The notes under the pieces were generated by a model. That model was given only the letters and a program-made list of their open reading frames with translations, was not told the origin of the DNA and ran no database searches. From positions 29,504,501 to 29,568,500 of the forward strand of contig CM076154.1 of the NCBI GenBank assembly GCA_038025085.1: 64,000 nucleotides of DNA, written 5' to 3'. Below, in pieces: positions 34,861 to 46,851 of the stretch. A program made the position numbers and the translations under genes. Each line of letters opens with the position of its first letter. The stretch's first letter is position 1. The DNA is from Tetragonia tetragonoides (taxonomy: Eukaryota; Streptophyta; Magnoliopsida; Caryophyllales; Aizoaceae).

Positions 34861-37179
34861 CCTCCTCTCACTAAAAGCCTCCAATGGTGAATATGTGATG
34901 TTTTAGAGAAAACAATCATGTATACATGATTTGCGCAAACTAAATTGGTAAGTCACTCACTCACTCGACATAAAATGAGTGTTTTTGGTTAGTGTTTTTA
35001 TTAAATTGCAATTGTATGGCTATTGTGACTATATTTCTAGGTTGTGACCTTTACTTATGTGAATCATATGAGTCATTCTAGGACCAAGCATAAGAGTTCC
35101 ATCATCATGTCTGAAATGATCTTTTGATGTTCCACTGAAAATCTGTTGTTGATATTTTCTCAAAAATCTTATATAGTGAAATATTTGAGTTTATCATGCT
35201 TGATTCGGTTACGATTTTGGCTTGAATAATTAATATCACACCTATGATCTCTCAATGATTGACTTGGAAGTATTGATTTGTGCTTGTTCATAATCGATGA
35301 TTATTTACAATGGTACAACATACGAGTTTTTGTTGATTTCATTTACAAATGGCTTTAGTATAAATGACTCGCTATTATGTCTCACTCGATGCTATATTGA
35401 TATCTGCGTTTATTGTTTATTGCATTTATATCATACATCCAATTTTCTTTTAGGCAAGATAAATTCTTTCATAAAGGACTAGTATGAGTTGAGCTCGACT
35501 TTGAAACCACGTTACAAACCTAACTAGTCCTTGAAATTTGAGCCTAAACACATATACCTAGCTCCATGAAACATTCCTTATGCTTTCTACAACCCTTGTG
35601 CATGTAATGTTCCTAGCAACTATTATCAATATTTGGGGTTGAATGATTTTTACGTATAATTGGTGAACGATTATTGATGGAGTTAAAAAAAAAAGGAAAA
35701 AACAAAAGTGGAGGACTTATGTTGGAGAGATAAGGATCTTGGAGCTTATTCCTATATTAATGCAATCTTGTTTATTCATGAATAAGTTTGAACTTCAGCA
35801 TTTATTTTCATCCTCGACCATTATAATCGTCCTACGATTAATATCTTTTGCCTATTCAAATTAACTGACAATGATCCTGTTATCTTGTGCAATCATGTTT
35901 TCGATTTTCACAAAAATAGCTCAAAAAATTTCTATCCTTATTTCATTTTCCCACTTATACTTGTATCTCAAATAAGGATAGGAAATTTCATTTCTTTAGT
36001 TTTGGCTGATTATCTCCATAGTTAACCAAATAAAATCAATGATTTTATTTGTTCATTATGTTCGGCAGTATCTCACAAAAATACTGTGATCTCCTTAATG
36101 TTCTCTTCTTATCCATGTTTACACATAAATCCCAAATGAAATAAAAGAATTTATTTGTTTCTTATTATTGGCTACATCTCACATATATCTCATAGCAAGT
36201 CAAACAAAAGCCCACAAAAGATCTTGCCCTTCCTTTTCTCTTCTCGGAAGTATAAAATCTACAGAAAAAATATATTCTTTTGTTGGTATTTTACTTAAGA
36301 TTTATTTGTGGTTACTTGTGGAGTTATAAGGGAGAACAAATACTCTAAGCTTGGAACATTACTAGCTTTTTGCATGCACATATTGAGCCAAGCCTTGCCA
36401 CATCTTTTTTTTCTGAATCAAAACACACCGAACCCACCATTTCCCAGTTTATATATACAGAATATGAAAATTTGATTCCCCACATTTTCGAAAGATTCAC
36501 CATTTAAGGGGGAACGACTCTAGATCAACATTACTACACCATATTCAAATCTTTACATACCTTCATTGTCGTGCTACTTATAATAGCCATCTTTCTTAAT
36601 TCCTAGGATGTCATAAGATTTGCGAGAATATATATTGCTTTTGATGTAGTCATAGTATCACTAGATTGACGCTTAAGCTACTTTGATTATGCTTATGTTA
36701 TGGTTATCATACTCTTGACTCTATTTTATGGTTTTGTAATAAGTTATCTTCATTGTCTTAACTTATTAATCTTTTCGATGATGTCAAAAGGGGGAAAAAT
36801 ATGATGTGATGCTATGTAATCTAAGCCTTGATCTAGCTAGTTGTTAAGCATGTTGCTTAAATGTGAACTATCTTTTGTTTTTGTTTAAGTACCATTGTTG
36901 ATTATTAAGGATGCATATTGTTATAGCACGTATTTGTTACGCACTAAGATTGATGATTAACATGAATACTACATGCTTACATATATACATTCGTTTGGCT
37001 CATTGTTACAATATTGTGGATAAAAACTCCTATTCACTATGGATAGGTATTAGTTCAACAATTTTGTTACTAATGATCCACATTTATTATATGTCTTGAT
37101 CTTATGATTATTTGATCTAAATTGCTATATTGACATATGTTGCATCACACAAGTTTGCCATCATCAAAATTGGAAAAAT
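34861..37179. other. AT-rich region, possibly decayed 3' end of a Copia element
   Basis: No credible gene. CAAAAGGGGGAAAAAT at about 36787 and GCCATCATCAAAATTGG at about 37158 resemble the purine-rich segments that precede the 3' LTR of SIRE/Maximus-type Copia elements. No polymerase or envelope-like domain survives that I can read. Confidence 0.35.
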
Positions 37180-38555
37180 TGTTGAGTTATTTGGTTATGA
37201 TGAGTTTTGATGACGACAATCATTTTTATTAGTGTGATGCTTGTGACTTGTCTCTAAATGTTTCAGGAATTTCATACAAGAGTTTGTGTGAAGATCAAGT
37301 TAAGATTCAAGTCATTGTAAAATGTCTCTAGTTTAATTAATTTACTTTAGAGTTTATGTTAAAGTGTGCATACAAGTGATACACGTTACTATGTTTATTT
37401 GGGCAATAATGCAAGGAACAATCACGTGAATGATTAGAATGTTCTTAGGTTGATGTACCTATAGGATATTCTAATCTAGTATCACGTACAGATTAAACGT
37501 TCATTTAGAAAATATTCTTGGAAGTTAATCTCAAGATATATTTTCTAATCTTTATTTATTTGGTTTGAAAATCTCCTAAATGCTTTTAATAACTTAACGT
37601 TTTCTTTATATGGAAAAGATAGAAAAATTATCTTCTTTCCTTTGTTGCTAACTAGGAGTCTTGTATTAGTAAAAGAGATTTCCTTCATTACGTTGTAATT
37701 GATTGCTAAAATATTGATACTAATTTTACTAAATCAATCAGTTATATATGAGATAATACTCTAGATATTTTTCTTTGCTTATTTATCAAGAAAACCAATT
37801 TAAATAAATCTGGTCTTATTTTCTCTTAATTGGTTTTCAACGCAGAAAATATCTTCAGTATTTCCTAAAGATAATATAGTAGAAAATAAGGAGGTTTATT
37901 CCTTAACTGACTTGGTCAAGTGAGATTATTTAGGAATAGATAAAATCCTTTTGATTTGTTTTTTTATTTTCTTTACTTAGAAAATATCAATCATTTATAA
38001 AATAAAGGATTTTCCTCATTTATAAACTAACTCTCTACTGACCAAAAAGAACGTCATTTTATTGAGAGAGCAAAAAGAGAGTGTATCATTCCCAAGAGCC
38101 TTATTGCCCATTGCTACGCAACGTTTATGATTTGCATATTCATTATAGATCTAATTGTACATTTTGCTTACAAGAAGTGTTCAAGGTAAAAGAATTGCAG
38201 TTCATCGACGACTTGAGTAAGTTGTTTGGTTGTATCTAGGAGAGCTCCTAGGTAAGTTGGCTTGATAGAGTTATCGAGTGCAACGGTCAATCTAGAGGTA
38301 GGTTGATCGCATTGTAAAACATTGCTTAATAAAAGTAGTGTTTCAAAGTCCTTTGGACCGAGGTTTTAATAATCTTTGCATAGTTGCAAGGAGTTTTCCT
38401 CGTAAAATCGATTGTGCTTTAATTACTGTTTATTTATTTAATCGGTTTTGTTCTAGGACTTTGACTTATGCTAATCAAAGATTAAAATCGAAAATAGTTT
38501 AAAATTTCGCAAAAGAATGTAGTACACAATTCAACCCCCCTCTTGTGCACCAACA
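37180..38555 (+). repeat. Copia-type LTR (SIRE/Maximus-like)
   Basis: Begins TGTTGAGTTATTTGG...GTTTTGATGACGACAATC and ends AATTCAACCCCCCTCTTGTGC...CCAACA, with TGTTG/CAACA inverted ends, 1376 bases. Both patterns are characteristic of SIRE-type Copia LTRs. AAAAT lies on both sides (37175-37179 and 38556-38560), as a solo LTR would leave. The purine-rich sequence on the left could instead mean a 3' LTR with a degraded internal region. Confidence 0.7.
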
Positions 38556-40275
38556 AAAATACAACTGTGTTGGAGGAGTTATTACGTGAAGTGACCTCAA
38601 ATTGATGAACAACCAGCCAACGTTCAATGAACAGCAAAAGAGTTCAACAAGATGAATAAAACGTATAGGGCGATGAAAAGCAAAGGGGTATGACTGGTTC
38701 CATAAAAATGACTAGTTTACCCCTCAAATAATAAGATGTTAACGGAGTAGACATCAAACACTGAAGTGACACAAATTTAATTAACTCAGGTACCTAAAGT
38801 GGAAATATGAAAAATACAGGTCACTACACAATTATTAGCTCAACCATCAGGGCATCAAAATGGAAAATTTTCAAGTTTTTACCATTTACGTAACTGGGTT
38901 GCACTGGTTATCCTAACTTATACTAGTTATAAATGTTTCTAATTAAGAAAGCAAAATTATCACTGTCAATAGTTTTGATTTAGATTTAAATTATTAAGAC
39001 CAAACCAAAAACAAATAGTCAATTTAAGAAACTAAGATTATTTAATCTAAATAAGTCACTTTCAACTACGAAATTGTTCTTATCCGACCTTATTATGCTA
39101 ACGGTAATATCCATAATGTGGTAACGATCATACAAGCACCATCAATTTTGGGCCCCAACAACGCAAAAAAAAAAAAGAGCTAATACTTTGGGCTGTTTAT
39201 AAATCTATTAAAGTTATGTTCTTTTCAATTTAATAAAGCTCAACTCAACTGAATATATTTGAATTGAGATGAGCTAAAATGGTTTTTTCTGATTGATGTT
39301 TAGCCCTTTGTAACTTGTCGAAACTCCACCAATATTAGCTAATTGACCACATATGTTGAAAATTTCAAATTTATATTCAAACAAATTTTTTTTAAATGAT
39401 AAGTTTTAGCTTGAACTGAATTAAATTGCACTAAAGAAAACAAAAAAAAAGCCTATGTGGTGATAAATGAATGCTTTAGTGAGAAAAATAATAATATTAA
39501 TATTAACTAACAATCTAGACTGGAGATGACAATACTCAACCCGACACGAACTCACCTCGAAGTTATTGAGAGAACTCCAAAACTGACCCAACACGAATCC
39601 GACCCGTTCGAAAATTTTGCTAGAAAAATGATCTCCTATCATTTCATATTATTTTTGATGTATTTCAACATTGACCCAAAATTGACCCAACTCTAATCCG
39701 AACTCAACCATTTAACCCGAATGCCAGATCTAATTTACACACCAATAAAAAGAAGGCAACTGTGCTTCTTTGTCCAAAAACAGAGAAAGAAGAAAAGAAA
39801 AAGGAAAAAATAACAAAGAAAAAAGAAAAAAAGTAATACAACACTCATCGTCAGTGATCAAATGATTTTTTTCCTTTGAAGGATCAAGGATGATGAATTG
39901 ATGATGCTACATAGATTGACAAGGTACTAATAATTACTTTATTATAATGTAGTGATGATAAGGCAGTAGAGATTTTGTAGAGTAATCGGTTGACAAACCA
40001 AAGCATATTCTAAGAATTTTAATTATTTTACTTTAGATGTTGGTTTATCTAGAAAGTGAACGATTTTTTTATATAAAAAGAAAGGTTGAATAAGGATGTA
40101 TGATGGAATATGATGATAAGGTATACATCATGCATGATTAATTGATGATAGGCACCTCTAAAAAAAATAAAATTGATAATAGGCATGTTCCAATATATTT
40201 AGGAGGATTAGTTATCGAAATTAAAAGAATTTATATTAATTATATTATACGATAGAGATGATTTTGAGTTTGAAT
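38556..40275. other. Intergenic, no feature recognised
   Basis: AT-rich, with short A-runs (39780-39840) and a few short open frames without domain signature. I see no gene, RNA or repeat with defined ends. Confidence 0.5.
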
Positions 40276-40774
40276 TAAGGGTTTAATTATTATTTTTTTT
40301 TTGAGAGGGGAATAAGAGACTTTTATTCATAAAAAAGCCATACGGCATCTACATCGAAAATAACCCTAGAATATACTAAATCAACAGTACCAATAACAAA
40401 TCTGCTAATAAAACCATTAACAAGAATACCCGAGCGCGACTCTCAACATGCATAGTAACCATGTGCTTCCTTTGATGCTTCATCTTTAACGGAAGTGGAG
40501 ATCTTCACCGCAAGTACCGTAATTGTTTGCTCAGAAAACGTTGTATGATACCATCGATCTTTTGCATATCCGATCCCCGAATTCATATTACTTGATACTA
40601 AATCGCACAATATGCGAAGAGAAAATCCTACAAAGAGGAAAAATATAAAAATCCCCAATAACTCCACAAAAGGGAGAGAAAATTTATTCCACTTAGAGAG
40701 CATAAACTAGAATCAATAACAAAAAGAGGTGGAAAACATGAATTACAGTCCGGGAATGGCCTAAGGGTTTAATT
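40276..40774 (-). mobile_element. Retroposed sequence with 13-bp target duplication
   Basis: TAAGGGTTTAATT occurs at 40276-40288 and again at 40762-40774. The 473 bases between begin with an ATTATTATTTTTTTTTT tract followed by TTTATTCAT, i.e. a poly(A) tail and AATAAA-like signal on the minus strand. This is the mark of LINE-type retroposition of an RNA in minus orientation. The body may be a 5'-truncated LINE end or a processed transcript; I recognise no protein. Confidence 0.7.
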
Positions 40775-41110
40775 TTAGTGTACGCAAAACGATAAAATTG
40801 ACTATACAAAGAGTTATGAACAAAAAAAGAAAAAAAAAAACTATACAAAGGATCAAAGTATTTACTATTTACCAACATTCTATACTGTTTAAGGCTTCAA
40901 TGAAAAGGTAGGCACGTTCTATACGCATTCAATAAAAAAGTACACACGTTCTAGTGATAACAATTCCTTTTTTAAAAAAAAGTACAATAAAAAATAAACA
41001 TAATACTTTTGCGGCATCATTTCTCTGTGTATATATTTCTTGTGTTTTTGGCATTGAAGAGGCTGAACCCAACTTTGCTTATTTTCCATATTATTATCTC
41101 ACTTTCAACC

Positions 41111-41909
41111 ATGCAAGAAGTTTTAACTAGCAATAAATCTTACCAAAACATTGCGAACAATAGTTTTAGCCCTACTCATGAAGCCTTACAATTTATTGAA
41201 GATGTAACGGCCAATGCTGATGAGGTTCAAAGGAGAGTTCTCTCTGAAATCCTCAGCGAAAACGCTAACGTTGAGTATCTCCAAAGGCATGGCCTCGGGT
41301 GCGGCCACACAGACCGCGAAGCTTTCAAGAAAGCTATCCCTATTATAACATATGAGGATCTTCTCCCTGATATTAAACGGATTGCCAATGGTGATACTTC
41401 TCCCATTCTTTGCTCTCAACCTATCTCTGAATTTTTTACAAGGTACTTGCCTTACGTCTTGTTGTTATGCTCATCAACGTCCTAATTATTTCCTCATGAT
41501 CGATTATGATGATTTAGATGAAGATTATATTATACACTATTACATTTAAGTTTCGTAATGGTAGTAAAAAAATCCACACAAAAAAGAAATGATAGTGGTA
41601 CGATTGTACTATTGCGAAGTTGACCAAGTTAGCTTTGATAGTAATTTTTTGCTATTCAAGTGGATCGGCCAAGTAAGCTTTGATAGTATTTTTTTGCTAT
41701 TCAAGTTGACCAAGAAACAATAGTAGTAAGATAGTATTTTTTTGCTAGTCAAGTTGACCAAGTAAGCTAGTAATTAAGTATGCTATCTAAATTTTAAAAA
41801 TAAATATGTACTTCGTATAAATATTTGAATCAGTTTTGAGAAATGTTCTCACCAAAAGTTATGCAAATTAAAGACGCTTTTATAGAAGTTTTTGTGTATT
41901 AATTAATGC

Positions 41910-41979
<70 letters not shown>

Positions 41980-44900
41980 GAGTTTTAGTTTTATCCTGTT
42001 TCAGTAAGTTTTAGTTTGTTCCACTTAATTAACAGATCCAGTTTTCTCCAATTTGTTCTTGTTTTCTCAAATAATTCGGTATCCATATTTCAGTCTAAAA
42101 GACCATGCCCATACTGATGATTGTTGTTCTTATGAATTCAAGAGGTGTTTAGATTGGGGGTAATGAATGGGATTAAATGCTAAAATGGAAGGTGGAAAAT
42201 TACTGGTGAGTGTTAGATATTGGGTATTAGATGAGAGAGAATTGTTGGTAACTAAATTTTACCCCTATTGAGGGAATTAGTTTTATGTACGGACGCACCC
42301 ACCTTCCATTCCATAGGGTAACAATTTCACTCTTTCTTCCTTCATATTCACTCTGCTCCACCAAGTTACAACATCCACTATCTTCACTATTCCATTTTAT
42401 TTTTTAATTTTCTCTATTACCCATAATAATTACTCTTACACTATGTTTGAAAACTTTGTAAATAAAGAAAACTGTAGAAAAGTAAATCAATTTTACATAA
42501 AAGAAAAATTGTAAAAATCTTATCATTTTGACTAGTTTGGTTCACCAGTATAAAGGTTGTAGAAATGTAGGAGATTTACACCGTTTTCTTTTTGCTTGGT
42601 TTGTTATATAGAAAATCTATTGTAGAAATAAAAGCTTTCTTTAAGATTTTCTCATATTTCCATAGGGTTTTCATCGTTTTTGAGGTGAAAACTATGAAAA
42701 TTTAATTGGAAAAATTATAACTTAGAGATTTCCATACTATTAGTTTTCAACATTTTTCCATACTAATAAATAAACAAAACAAAATTAAGGATTTATATAG
42801 TTTTCTCTAATTTTTCTTCAATTTGCTCATTACTATGATGTTCCCAAGCACACTATTAATCTAAGCTTGCTCCTTAAATGTACGGAATGTTTTAGGGACA
42901 TTGTGGTGTTAGCATAATTAAGATCAAAAACAGTTTCAATTTTTTTTTTGTTCTTTTTGGTAATGTGGAAAATGTCTAAGGCGCCCAAAAGAAAAATAAA
43001 ATTAAAGCTACTTGCTCATTGTCATCTTAGGCTTTGCAACCCCTATTAGGTCCACAAAGAGGACATGTATCATACTAGGAATTGAAGCATCATGCTCAAC
43101 AAAAACTTTGGGATATAAAAGCTATAATCAGCCAACCAATCCGCAATGCCATTCGCCTCTCTATACGCATACTATAGGCTTTGTATGAGATAGAACATTG
43201 TCCTAAGTTGAACATAATTTTAATACGTAGTTTTGTTTATTTTTATTTACCATTTTCCGTACTACTCCTTCCGTTTCGCAATATAAGTCATATTTGACTT
43301 CATTTTTGTTTCACAATATAAAACATATTTTAACTTTTAACATTTCTCATTGAGTATTTATTGTTAGATTTTCCACTTTATCCTTCCTTTTTCTTTCATT
43401 TACTTCTTTTTTCTCTCCAATAAAATTGCATTTAATATTTAAGGATAATTTAATTCTCTTATCATCTCCAATTTTTGAACTAACAATTTTTTAATTTGTG
43501 TACAAAGTCAAAAACTAAACTATATTATCAATGTTTACCCAACCAAACGATGAAATAAAGCTATAAACTATAAAGTCAACTAGATTTCACCCGGATAGGC
43601 TCTTTTTTACTCGTATATCTTAATGAATTAATATGAGCCTTTCGTTGCAAAACACATTCTCATGGTAAAATGAGACATGTTATGCTAATAAAACTGTCGT
43701 ACTTAAGCAAGGAGGGGTGATTGAGTGATAGGGACTCATCCATTCTTAACCAAGGTCGAGAGTTTGAATCTCGCCTTGGGCATGGAGCAGCTTTAAATTC
43801 TTTGGTCAGCTGTCCCACTCTTTGAGGTGTCTACAAGCCTGAGGTGCCTACAAGCCAGCGCGGGGGATAGTCACTGTGGTCGACGGTGGATACCCTTGGT
43901 CGTGAACCAAAAAAATAAAACTGTCCTACTATAAGTTTTTGTGATGAATTAATGTGAACGTGTTTTGGCAGCTCGGGTACTTCAAGAGGTGAGAGAAAGC
44001 TGATGCCAACAATAGAGGGCGAGAGAGGGAGGAGATCAATGCTCTTTAAGCTAGTTATGCCTGTTCTGAGTCAATTTGTGCCAGACTTAGAGAAAGGGAA
44101 AGGGATGTACTTCTGCTTTATCAAATCCGAATCCACGACGCCTGGTGGTTTATTAGCCCGACCCGTATTAACCAGCATCTACAAAAGCAAAATGTTCAAA
44201 GACCTAATGGTTTTAAATTCCTACACAAGCCCAAATGAGACCATACTTTGCCCTGATACTTACCAAAGCATGTATTCCCAAATGCTTTGCGGGCTTTACC
44301 AAAGTAAGGAGGTTGTTCGGGTGGGTTCAGTGTTTGCTTCAGCCTTAATCCGAGCCATCAAGTTCCTCGAAAAGCATTGGGAACTCCTTTGCCATGACAT
44401 CCGAATGGGATCCATAAACCCGCAAATAACTGACCCTAATGTGAGGGAGGCCGTGTCGAGGATCGTGGAGCCTGATCCGGACTTGGCGGATTTTATTGAG
44501 GTTGAGTGTAAAGAGGGTTCATGGAAAGGGATAATAACTAGGCTGTGGCCTAGTGCTAAGTATCTCGACGTTATTGTGACAGGAGCCATGGCTCAATATA
44601 TTCCAACCCTTGATTATTATAGTAATGGGCTCCCTTTAGTTTCTACTTCGTATGCTTCTTCTGAGTGCTCTTTTGGGCTTAATTTGAACCCTCTTTGTAA
44701 GCCGAGCGACGTTGCTTACACCCTTCTCCCTACAATGGCTTACTTTGAGTTCCTGCCCGTGAATCGGAGTGGGGAGATGGATGAACAAGAATTGGTTGAT
44801 CTCGTTGATGTTAAGCTGGGGCAAGAGTATGAGCTTGTTATTACCACTTATCCAGGTAAGTGACATCCATTTTACTTGTATGCAATAAGATTACAGTTTT

Positions 44901-45874
44901 ACCGTAACATTTTGCAAGACGAGGTTCCACTTTTTCATGAATGAAGGTTCACATTATACAACTCCTTTGCATGTTTATAAAGATGTGTGTTCTTAACCGA
45001 TTTTTGTCAGTTTCATGTCTGTTTCGGGTTAAACAAAAAGAAGAAAAAACCAAAGAAAACGAACACATAAAACAATGCATTGTCTTTTTGGGTTAAGGCA
45101 GGAAAAAACGACAAGACAATACAATTACAACTTTACATATAACGACGGAGGAGGGATTCAAACCTCAGACTTAACATACCCAAACTTCAATCTTAACCAC
45201 TAGGCCAATACTTCCATAAAACAATGCTATTATTGCAAGAAACTGAGTTTGGCCTTTATTTCCTCTTTTGTACAGGACTATACAGATATCACGTCGGAGA
45301 CATACTTCGTGTAGCCGGATTCAAGAATATGGCTCCTCAATTCCACTTTGTGTGCCGGAAGAACGTCGCCCTCAGTATCGACTCCGACAAGACCGATGAG
45401 GTAGAGCTACAAAACGCAGTGATGAACGCAGTTGAACATCTCATCCCATTTGATGCATCTGTCCTAGATTACACAAGCTGCAGGGATACCTCAACCATCC
45501 TAGGACACTATGTCCTATTCTGGGAAATCTCCCAAAACAACAATGCTTCCACTAAAATCCCAGCAACAGTGTTGGAAGATTGTTGCCTTACAATTGAGGA
45601 ATCACTTAACAGCGTCTATCGTCAAGGTCGAGTTTCAGACAAGTCAATTGGTCCCTTGGAGATTAGGGTGGTTGAGAATGGTACATTTGATAAGCTTATG
45701 GATTATGCCATTAGCCAAGGTGCATCAATAAACCAGTATAAGACACCAAGGTGTGTCAGTCTTGCTCCCATCATTGAGCTCTTAAACTCTATGGTTGTTT
45801 CGAGGTACATTAGCCAGAAATACCCTAAATGGGTTCCGGTCACAAGCAATGGAGCACCAAGGAAGACGAGATAA
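41111..45874 (+). CDS. GH3 acyl-acid amido synthetase (auxin-conjugating type)
   Basis: Three exons: 41111-41442, 43972-44855 and 45276-45874, with GT...AG introns (ag|gtactt, ggcag|ctcgg; ccag|gtaag, tacag|gact) and matching phases, giving 604 residues, the normal GH3 length. GH3 enzymes adenylate a hormone acid and transfer it to an amino acid, thereby removing active auxin in the cytosol. Visible signatures: VEYLQRHGL and [10 protein letters not shown] in exon 1; [15 protein letters not shown] across the first junction (nucleotide-binding motif I); [26 protein letters not shown] (motif II); [31 protein letters not shown] (motif III); [31 protein letters not shown]; and [12 protein letters not shown] near the end. 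It belongs with the group II (GH3.1/3.5-like) enzymes by similarity, a family-level judgement. The chosen start is the first ATG in frame. Unusual: Arg in motif I and His in motif III, where Arg or Lys is common. A TATA-like GTATATATTT lies about 80 bases upstream. No frame damage is seen. Confidence 0.92.
41619..41785. repeat. Minisatellite in GH3 intron 1
   Basis: About three degenerate copies of a roughly 50-base unit with AAGTTGACCAAG, GATAGTATTTTTTTGCTA and TTCAAG. It lies within intron 1 (41443-43971). Confidence 0.7.
41911..41979. repeat. (TAA)n microsatellite in GH3 intron 1
   Basis: About 23 uninterrupted TAA units. Confidence 0.95.
43262..43540. repeat. Possible Stowaway-like MITE piece in intron 1
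   Basis: CTCCTTCCGTTTCGCAATAT at 43266-43285 looks like a Stowaway terminal sequence, and the following ATAAGTCATATTTGACTT is also typical. No clear inverted partner was found downstream, so the element is partial or the call is wrong. Confidence 0.35.
43705..43913 (+). mobile_element. tRNA-derived SINE in GH3 intron 1
   Basis: About 209 bases starting AAGCAAGGAGGGGTGATTGAG with a B-box-like GAGTTTGAATC (43760-43770) and ending CCTTGGTCGTGAACC followed by A-runs. A 17-bp target duplication (AATAAAACTGTCGTACT / AATAAAACTGTCCTACT, one mismatch) lies at 43687-43703 and 43914-43930. The 3' two thirds recur in the truncated copy at 46172-46297. Confidence 0.85.
45066..45227 (-). mobile_element. 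Second SINE type, minus strand, GH3 intron 2
   Basis: CATAAAACAATGC at 45066-45078 is repeated exactly at 45215-45227. The 136 bases between carry, on the minus strand, an A-box-like TGGCCTAGTGG (45207-45197) and a B-box-like GGTTTGAATCC (45164-45154), the internal polymerase III promoter of a tRNA-derived SINE. It occupies a third of intron 2 (44856-45275). Its body differs from the SINE in intron 1. Confidence 0.8.
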
Positions 45875-46153
45875 GAGAGGCTTGTTAGAATCGAAAACTT
45901 GTCGAGTTGGATAACTTATTACTACTGAATAAATATGACTTCACTTATCCACTCTCAATAATGTCAGCCTGTAAAGAAATTGTTGTTGTTTGCAAATTGA
46001 TTATCAATCGTTGTTGTGTATGTGTAGGTGTTCTAATTTGGTGTTTTGGATTAGACAGTTAGATATGTTAATGTTATCATTTGGACAAGTAAAGTATTGG
46101 TTGGCACTTTGCTTGATAAAACTATTCTTAGGAAGCTCTAAACACGTCTTGGC

Positions 46154-46315
46154 ATATATTCAGAAGATTTTCGCCTTAGGCATGGAGCAGCTTTAAATTC
46201 CTTGGCCAGCTGTCCCACCTTTTGAGGTACCTACAAGCCAGCGCGGGGGATAGTCATTGTGGTCGACGGTGGATTCCCTTGGTCGTGAATCAAAAAAATA
46301 TATTCAGAAGATTTT
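46154..46315 (+). mobile_element. 5'-truncated SINE with 18-bp target duplication
   Basis: ATATATTCAGAAGATTTT at 46154-46171 is repeated exactly at 46298-46315. The 126 bases between match the 3' part of the SINE in GH3 intron 1 (from CGCCTTGGGCATGGAGCAG onward) but lack the tRNA-like head. It is a dead-on-arrival copy about 300 bases beyond the GH3 stop codon. Confidence 0.88.
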
Positions 46316-46559
46316 GTAAAGATTGTGTGATTTGGGCAGGCCTTTCAGCATTTTGCAGGTCGGTCGCTACTGCTTAACAAAGCACTCTTTCTCATGTGTG
46401 ATGGATTATCACTTTAAAAAGAAAAAATGATGCTCTTTGACGACCTTGACTGTGATGGAAACAGACATTATCTTCAATTCAACCCAGCAATTTCAATCAT
46501 ATATGCAGCAGTCATCGATGCATCATGCATGACGCACCCTATGTACAGTTGACCGAAAC

Positions 46560-46843
46560 TAGAGCTGGGCAACTGGGCGGGTCGGCCCATTTAATAAATG
46601 GGTCAGGTAGGGCATATGTTGGGAGTGGGGCGGGTTGGGTCGGGTCAAGGCGGCCCGTTTTAACCCGTTTAAAATGTAAAAAGTATTTTTTAAATGTGTC
46701 GGCTCATTTGCGACCCGCTATGATCCGCTTAACTTTTAAATGGACCGGCCCATTTCGACCTGCCAATTTATAATGTTAAGCGGGTCATGACCCGCTCATG
46801 GAGCGGGTCGGCAACAGGGGCCCCGCCCACTTGGCCAGCTCTA
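46560..46843. mobile_element. hAT-type MITE
   Basis: Ends TAGAGCTGGGCAACTGGGCG and CGCCCACTTGGCCAGCTCTA form an imperfect inverted repeat. An 8-bp duplication ACCGAAAC / ACCGCAAC (one mismatch) flanks it at 46552-46559 and 46844-46851, as hAT elements produce. The body is full of GGGTCGGCCC / GACCCGC motifs, including the palindrome AGCGGGTCATGACCCGCT near 46779-46796. No transposase. Confidence 0.85.
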
Positions 46844-46851
46844 ACCGCAAC

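Noticed and set aside
41009..41110. Upstream in-frame ATG as GH3 start
   Set aside because: The extension is hydrophobic and unlike GH3 N-termini; the ATG at 41111 gives the family's usual length.
42184..42309. Inverted pair ATGGAAGGTGG / CCACCTTCCAT in GH3 intron 1 as a MITE
   Set aside because: Only 11 bases pair, and no duplication or matching outer ends were found.
43705..43913. tRNA gene suggested by A/B-box-like sequence
   Set aside because: No cloverleaf can be formed over 70-75 bases; A-tail and target duplication identify a SINE.
45079..45214. tRNA gene on the minus strand
   Set aside because: Boxes are spaced as in a tRNA-derived SINE, acceptor stem is missing, and a 13-bp duplication flanks the unit.
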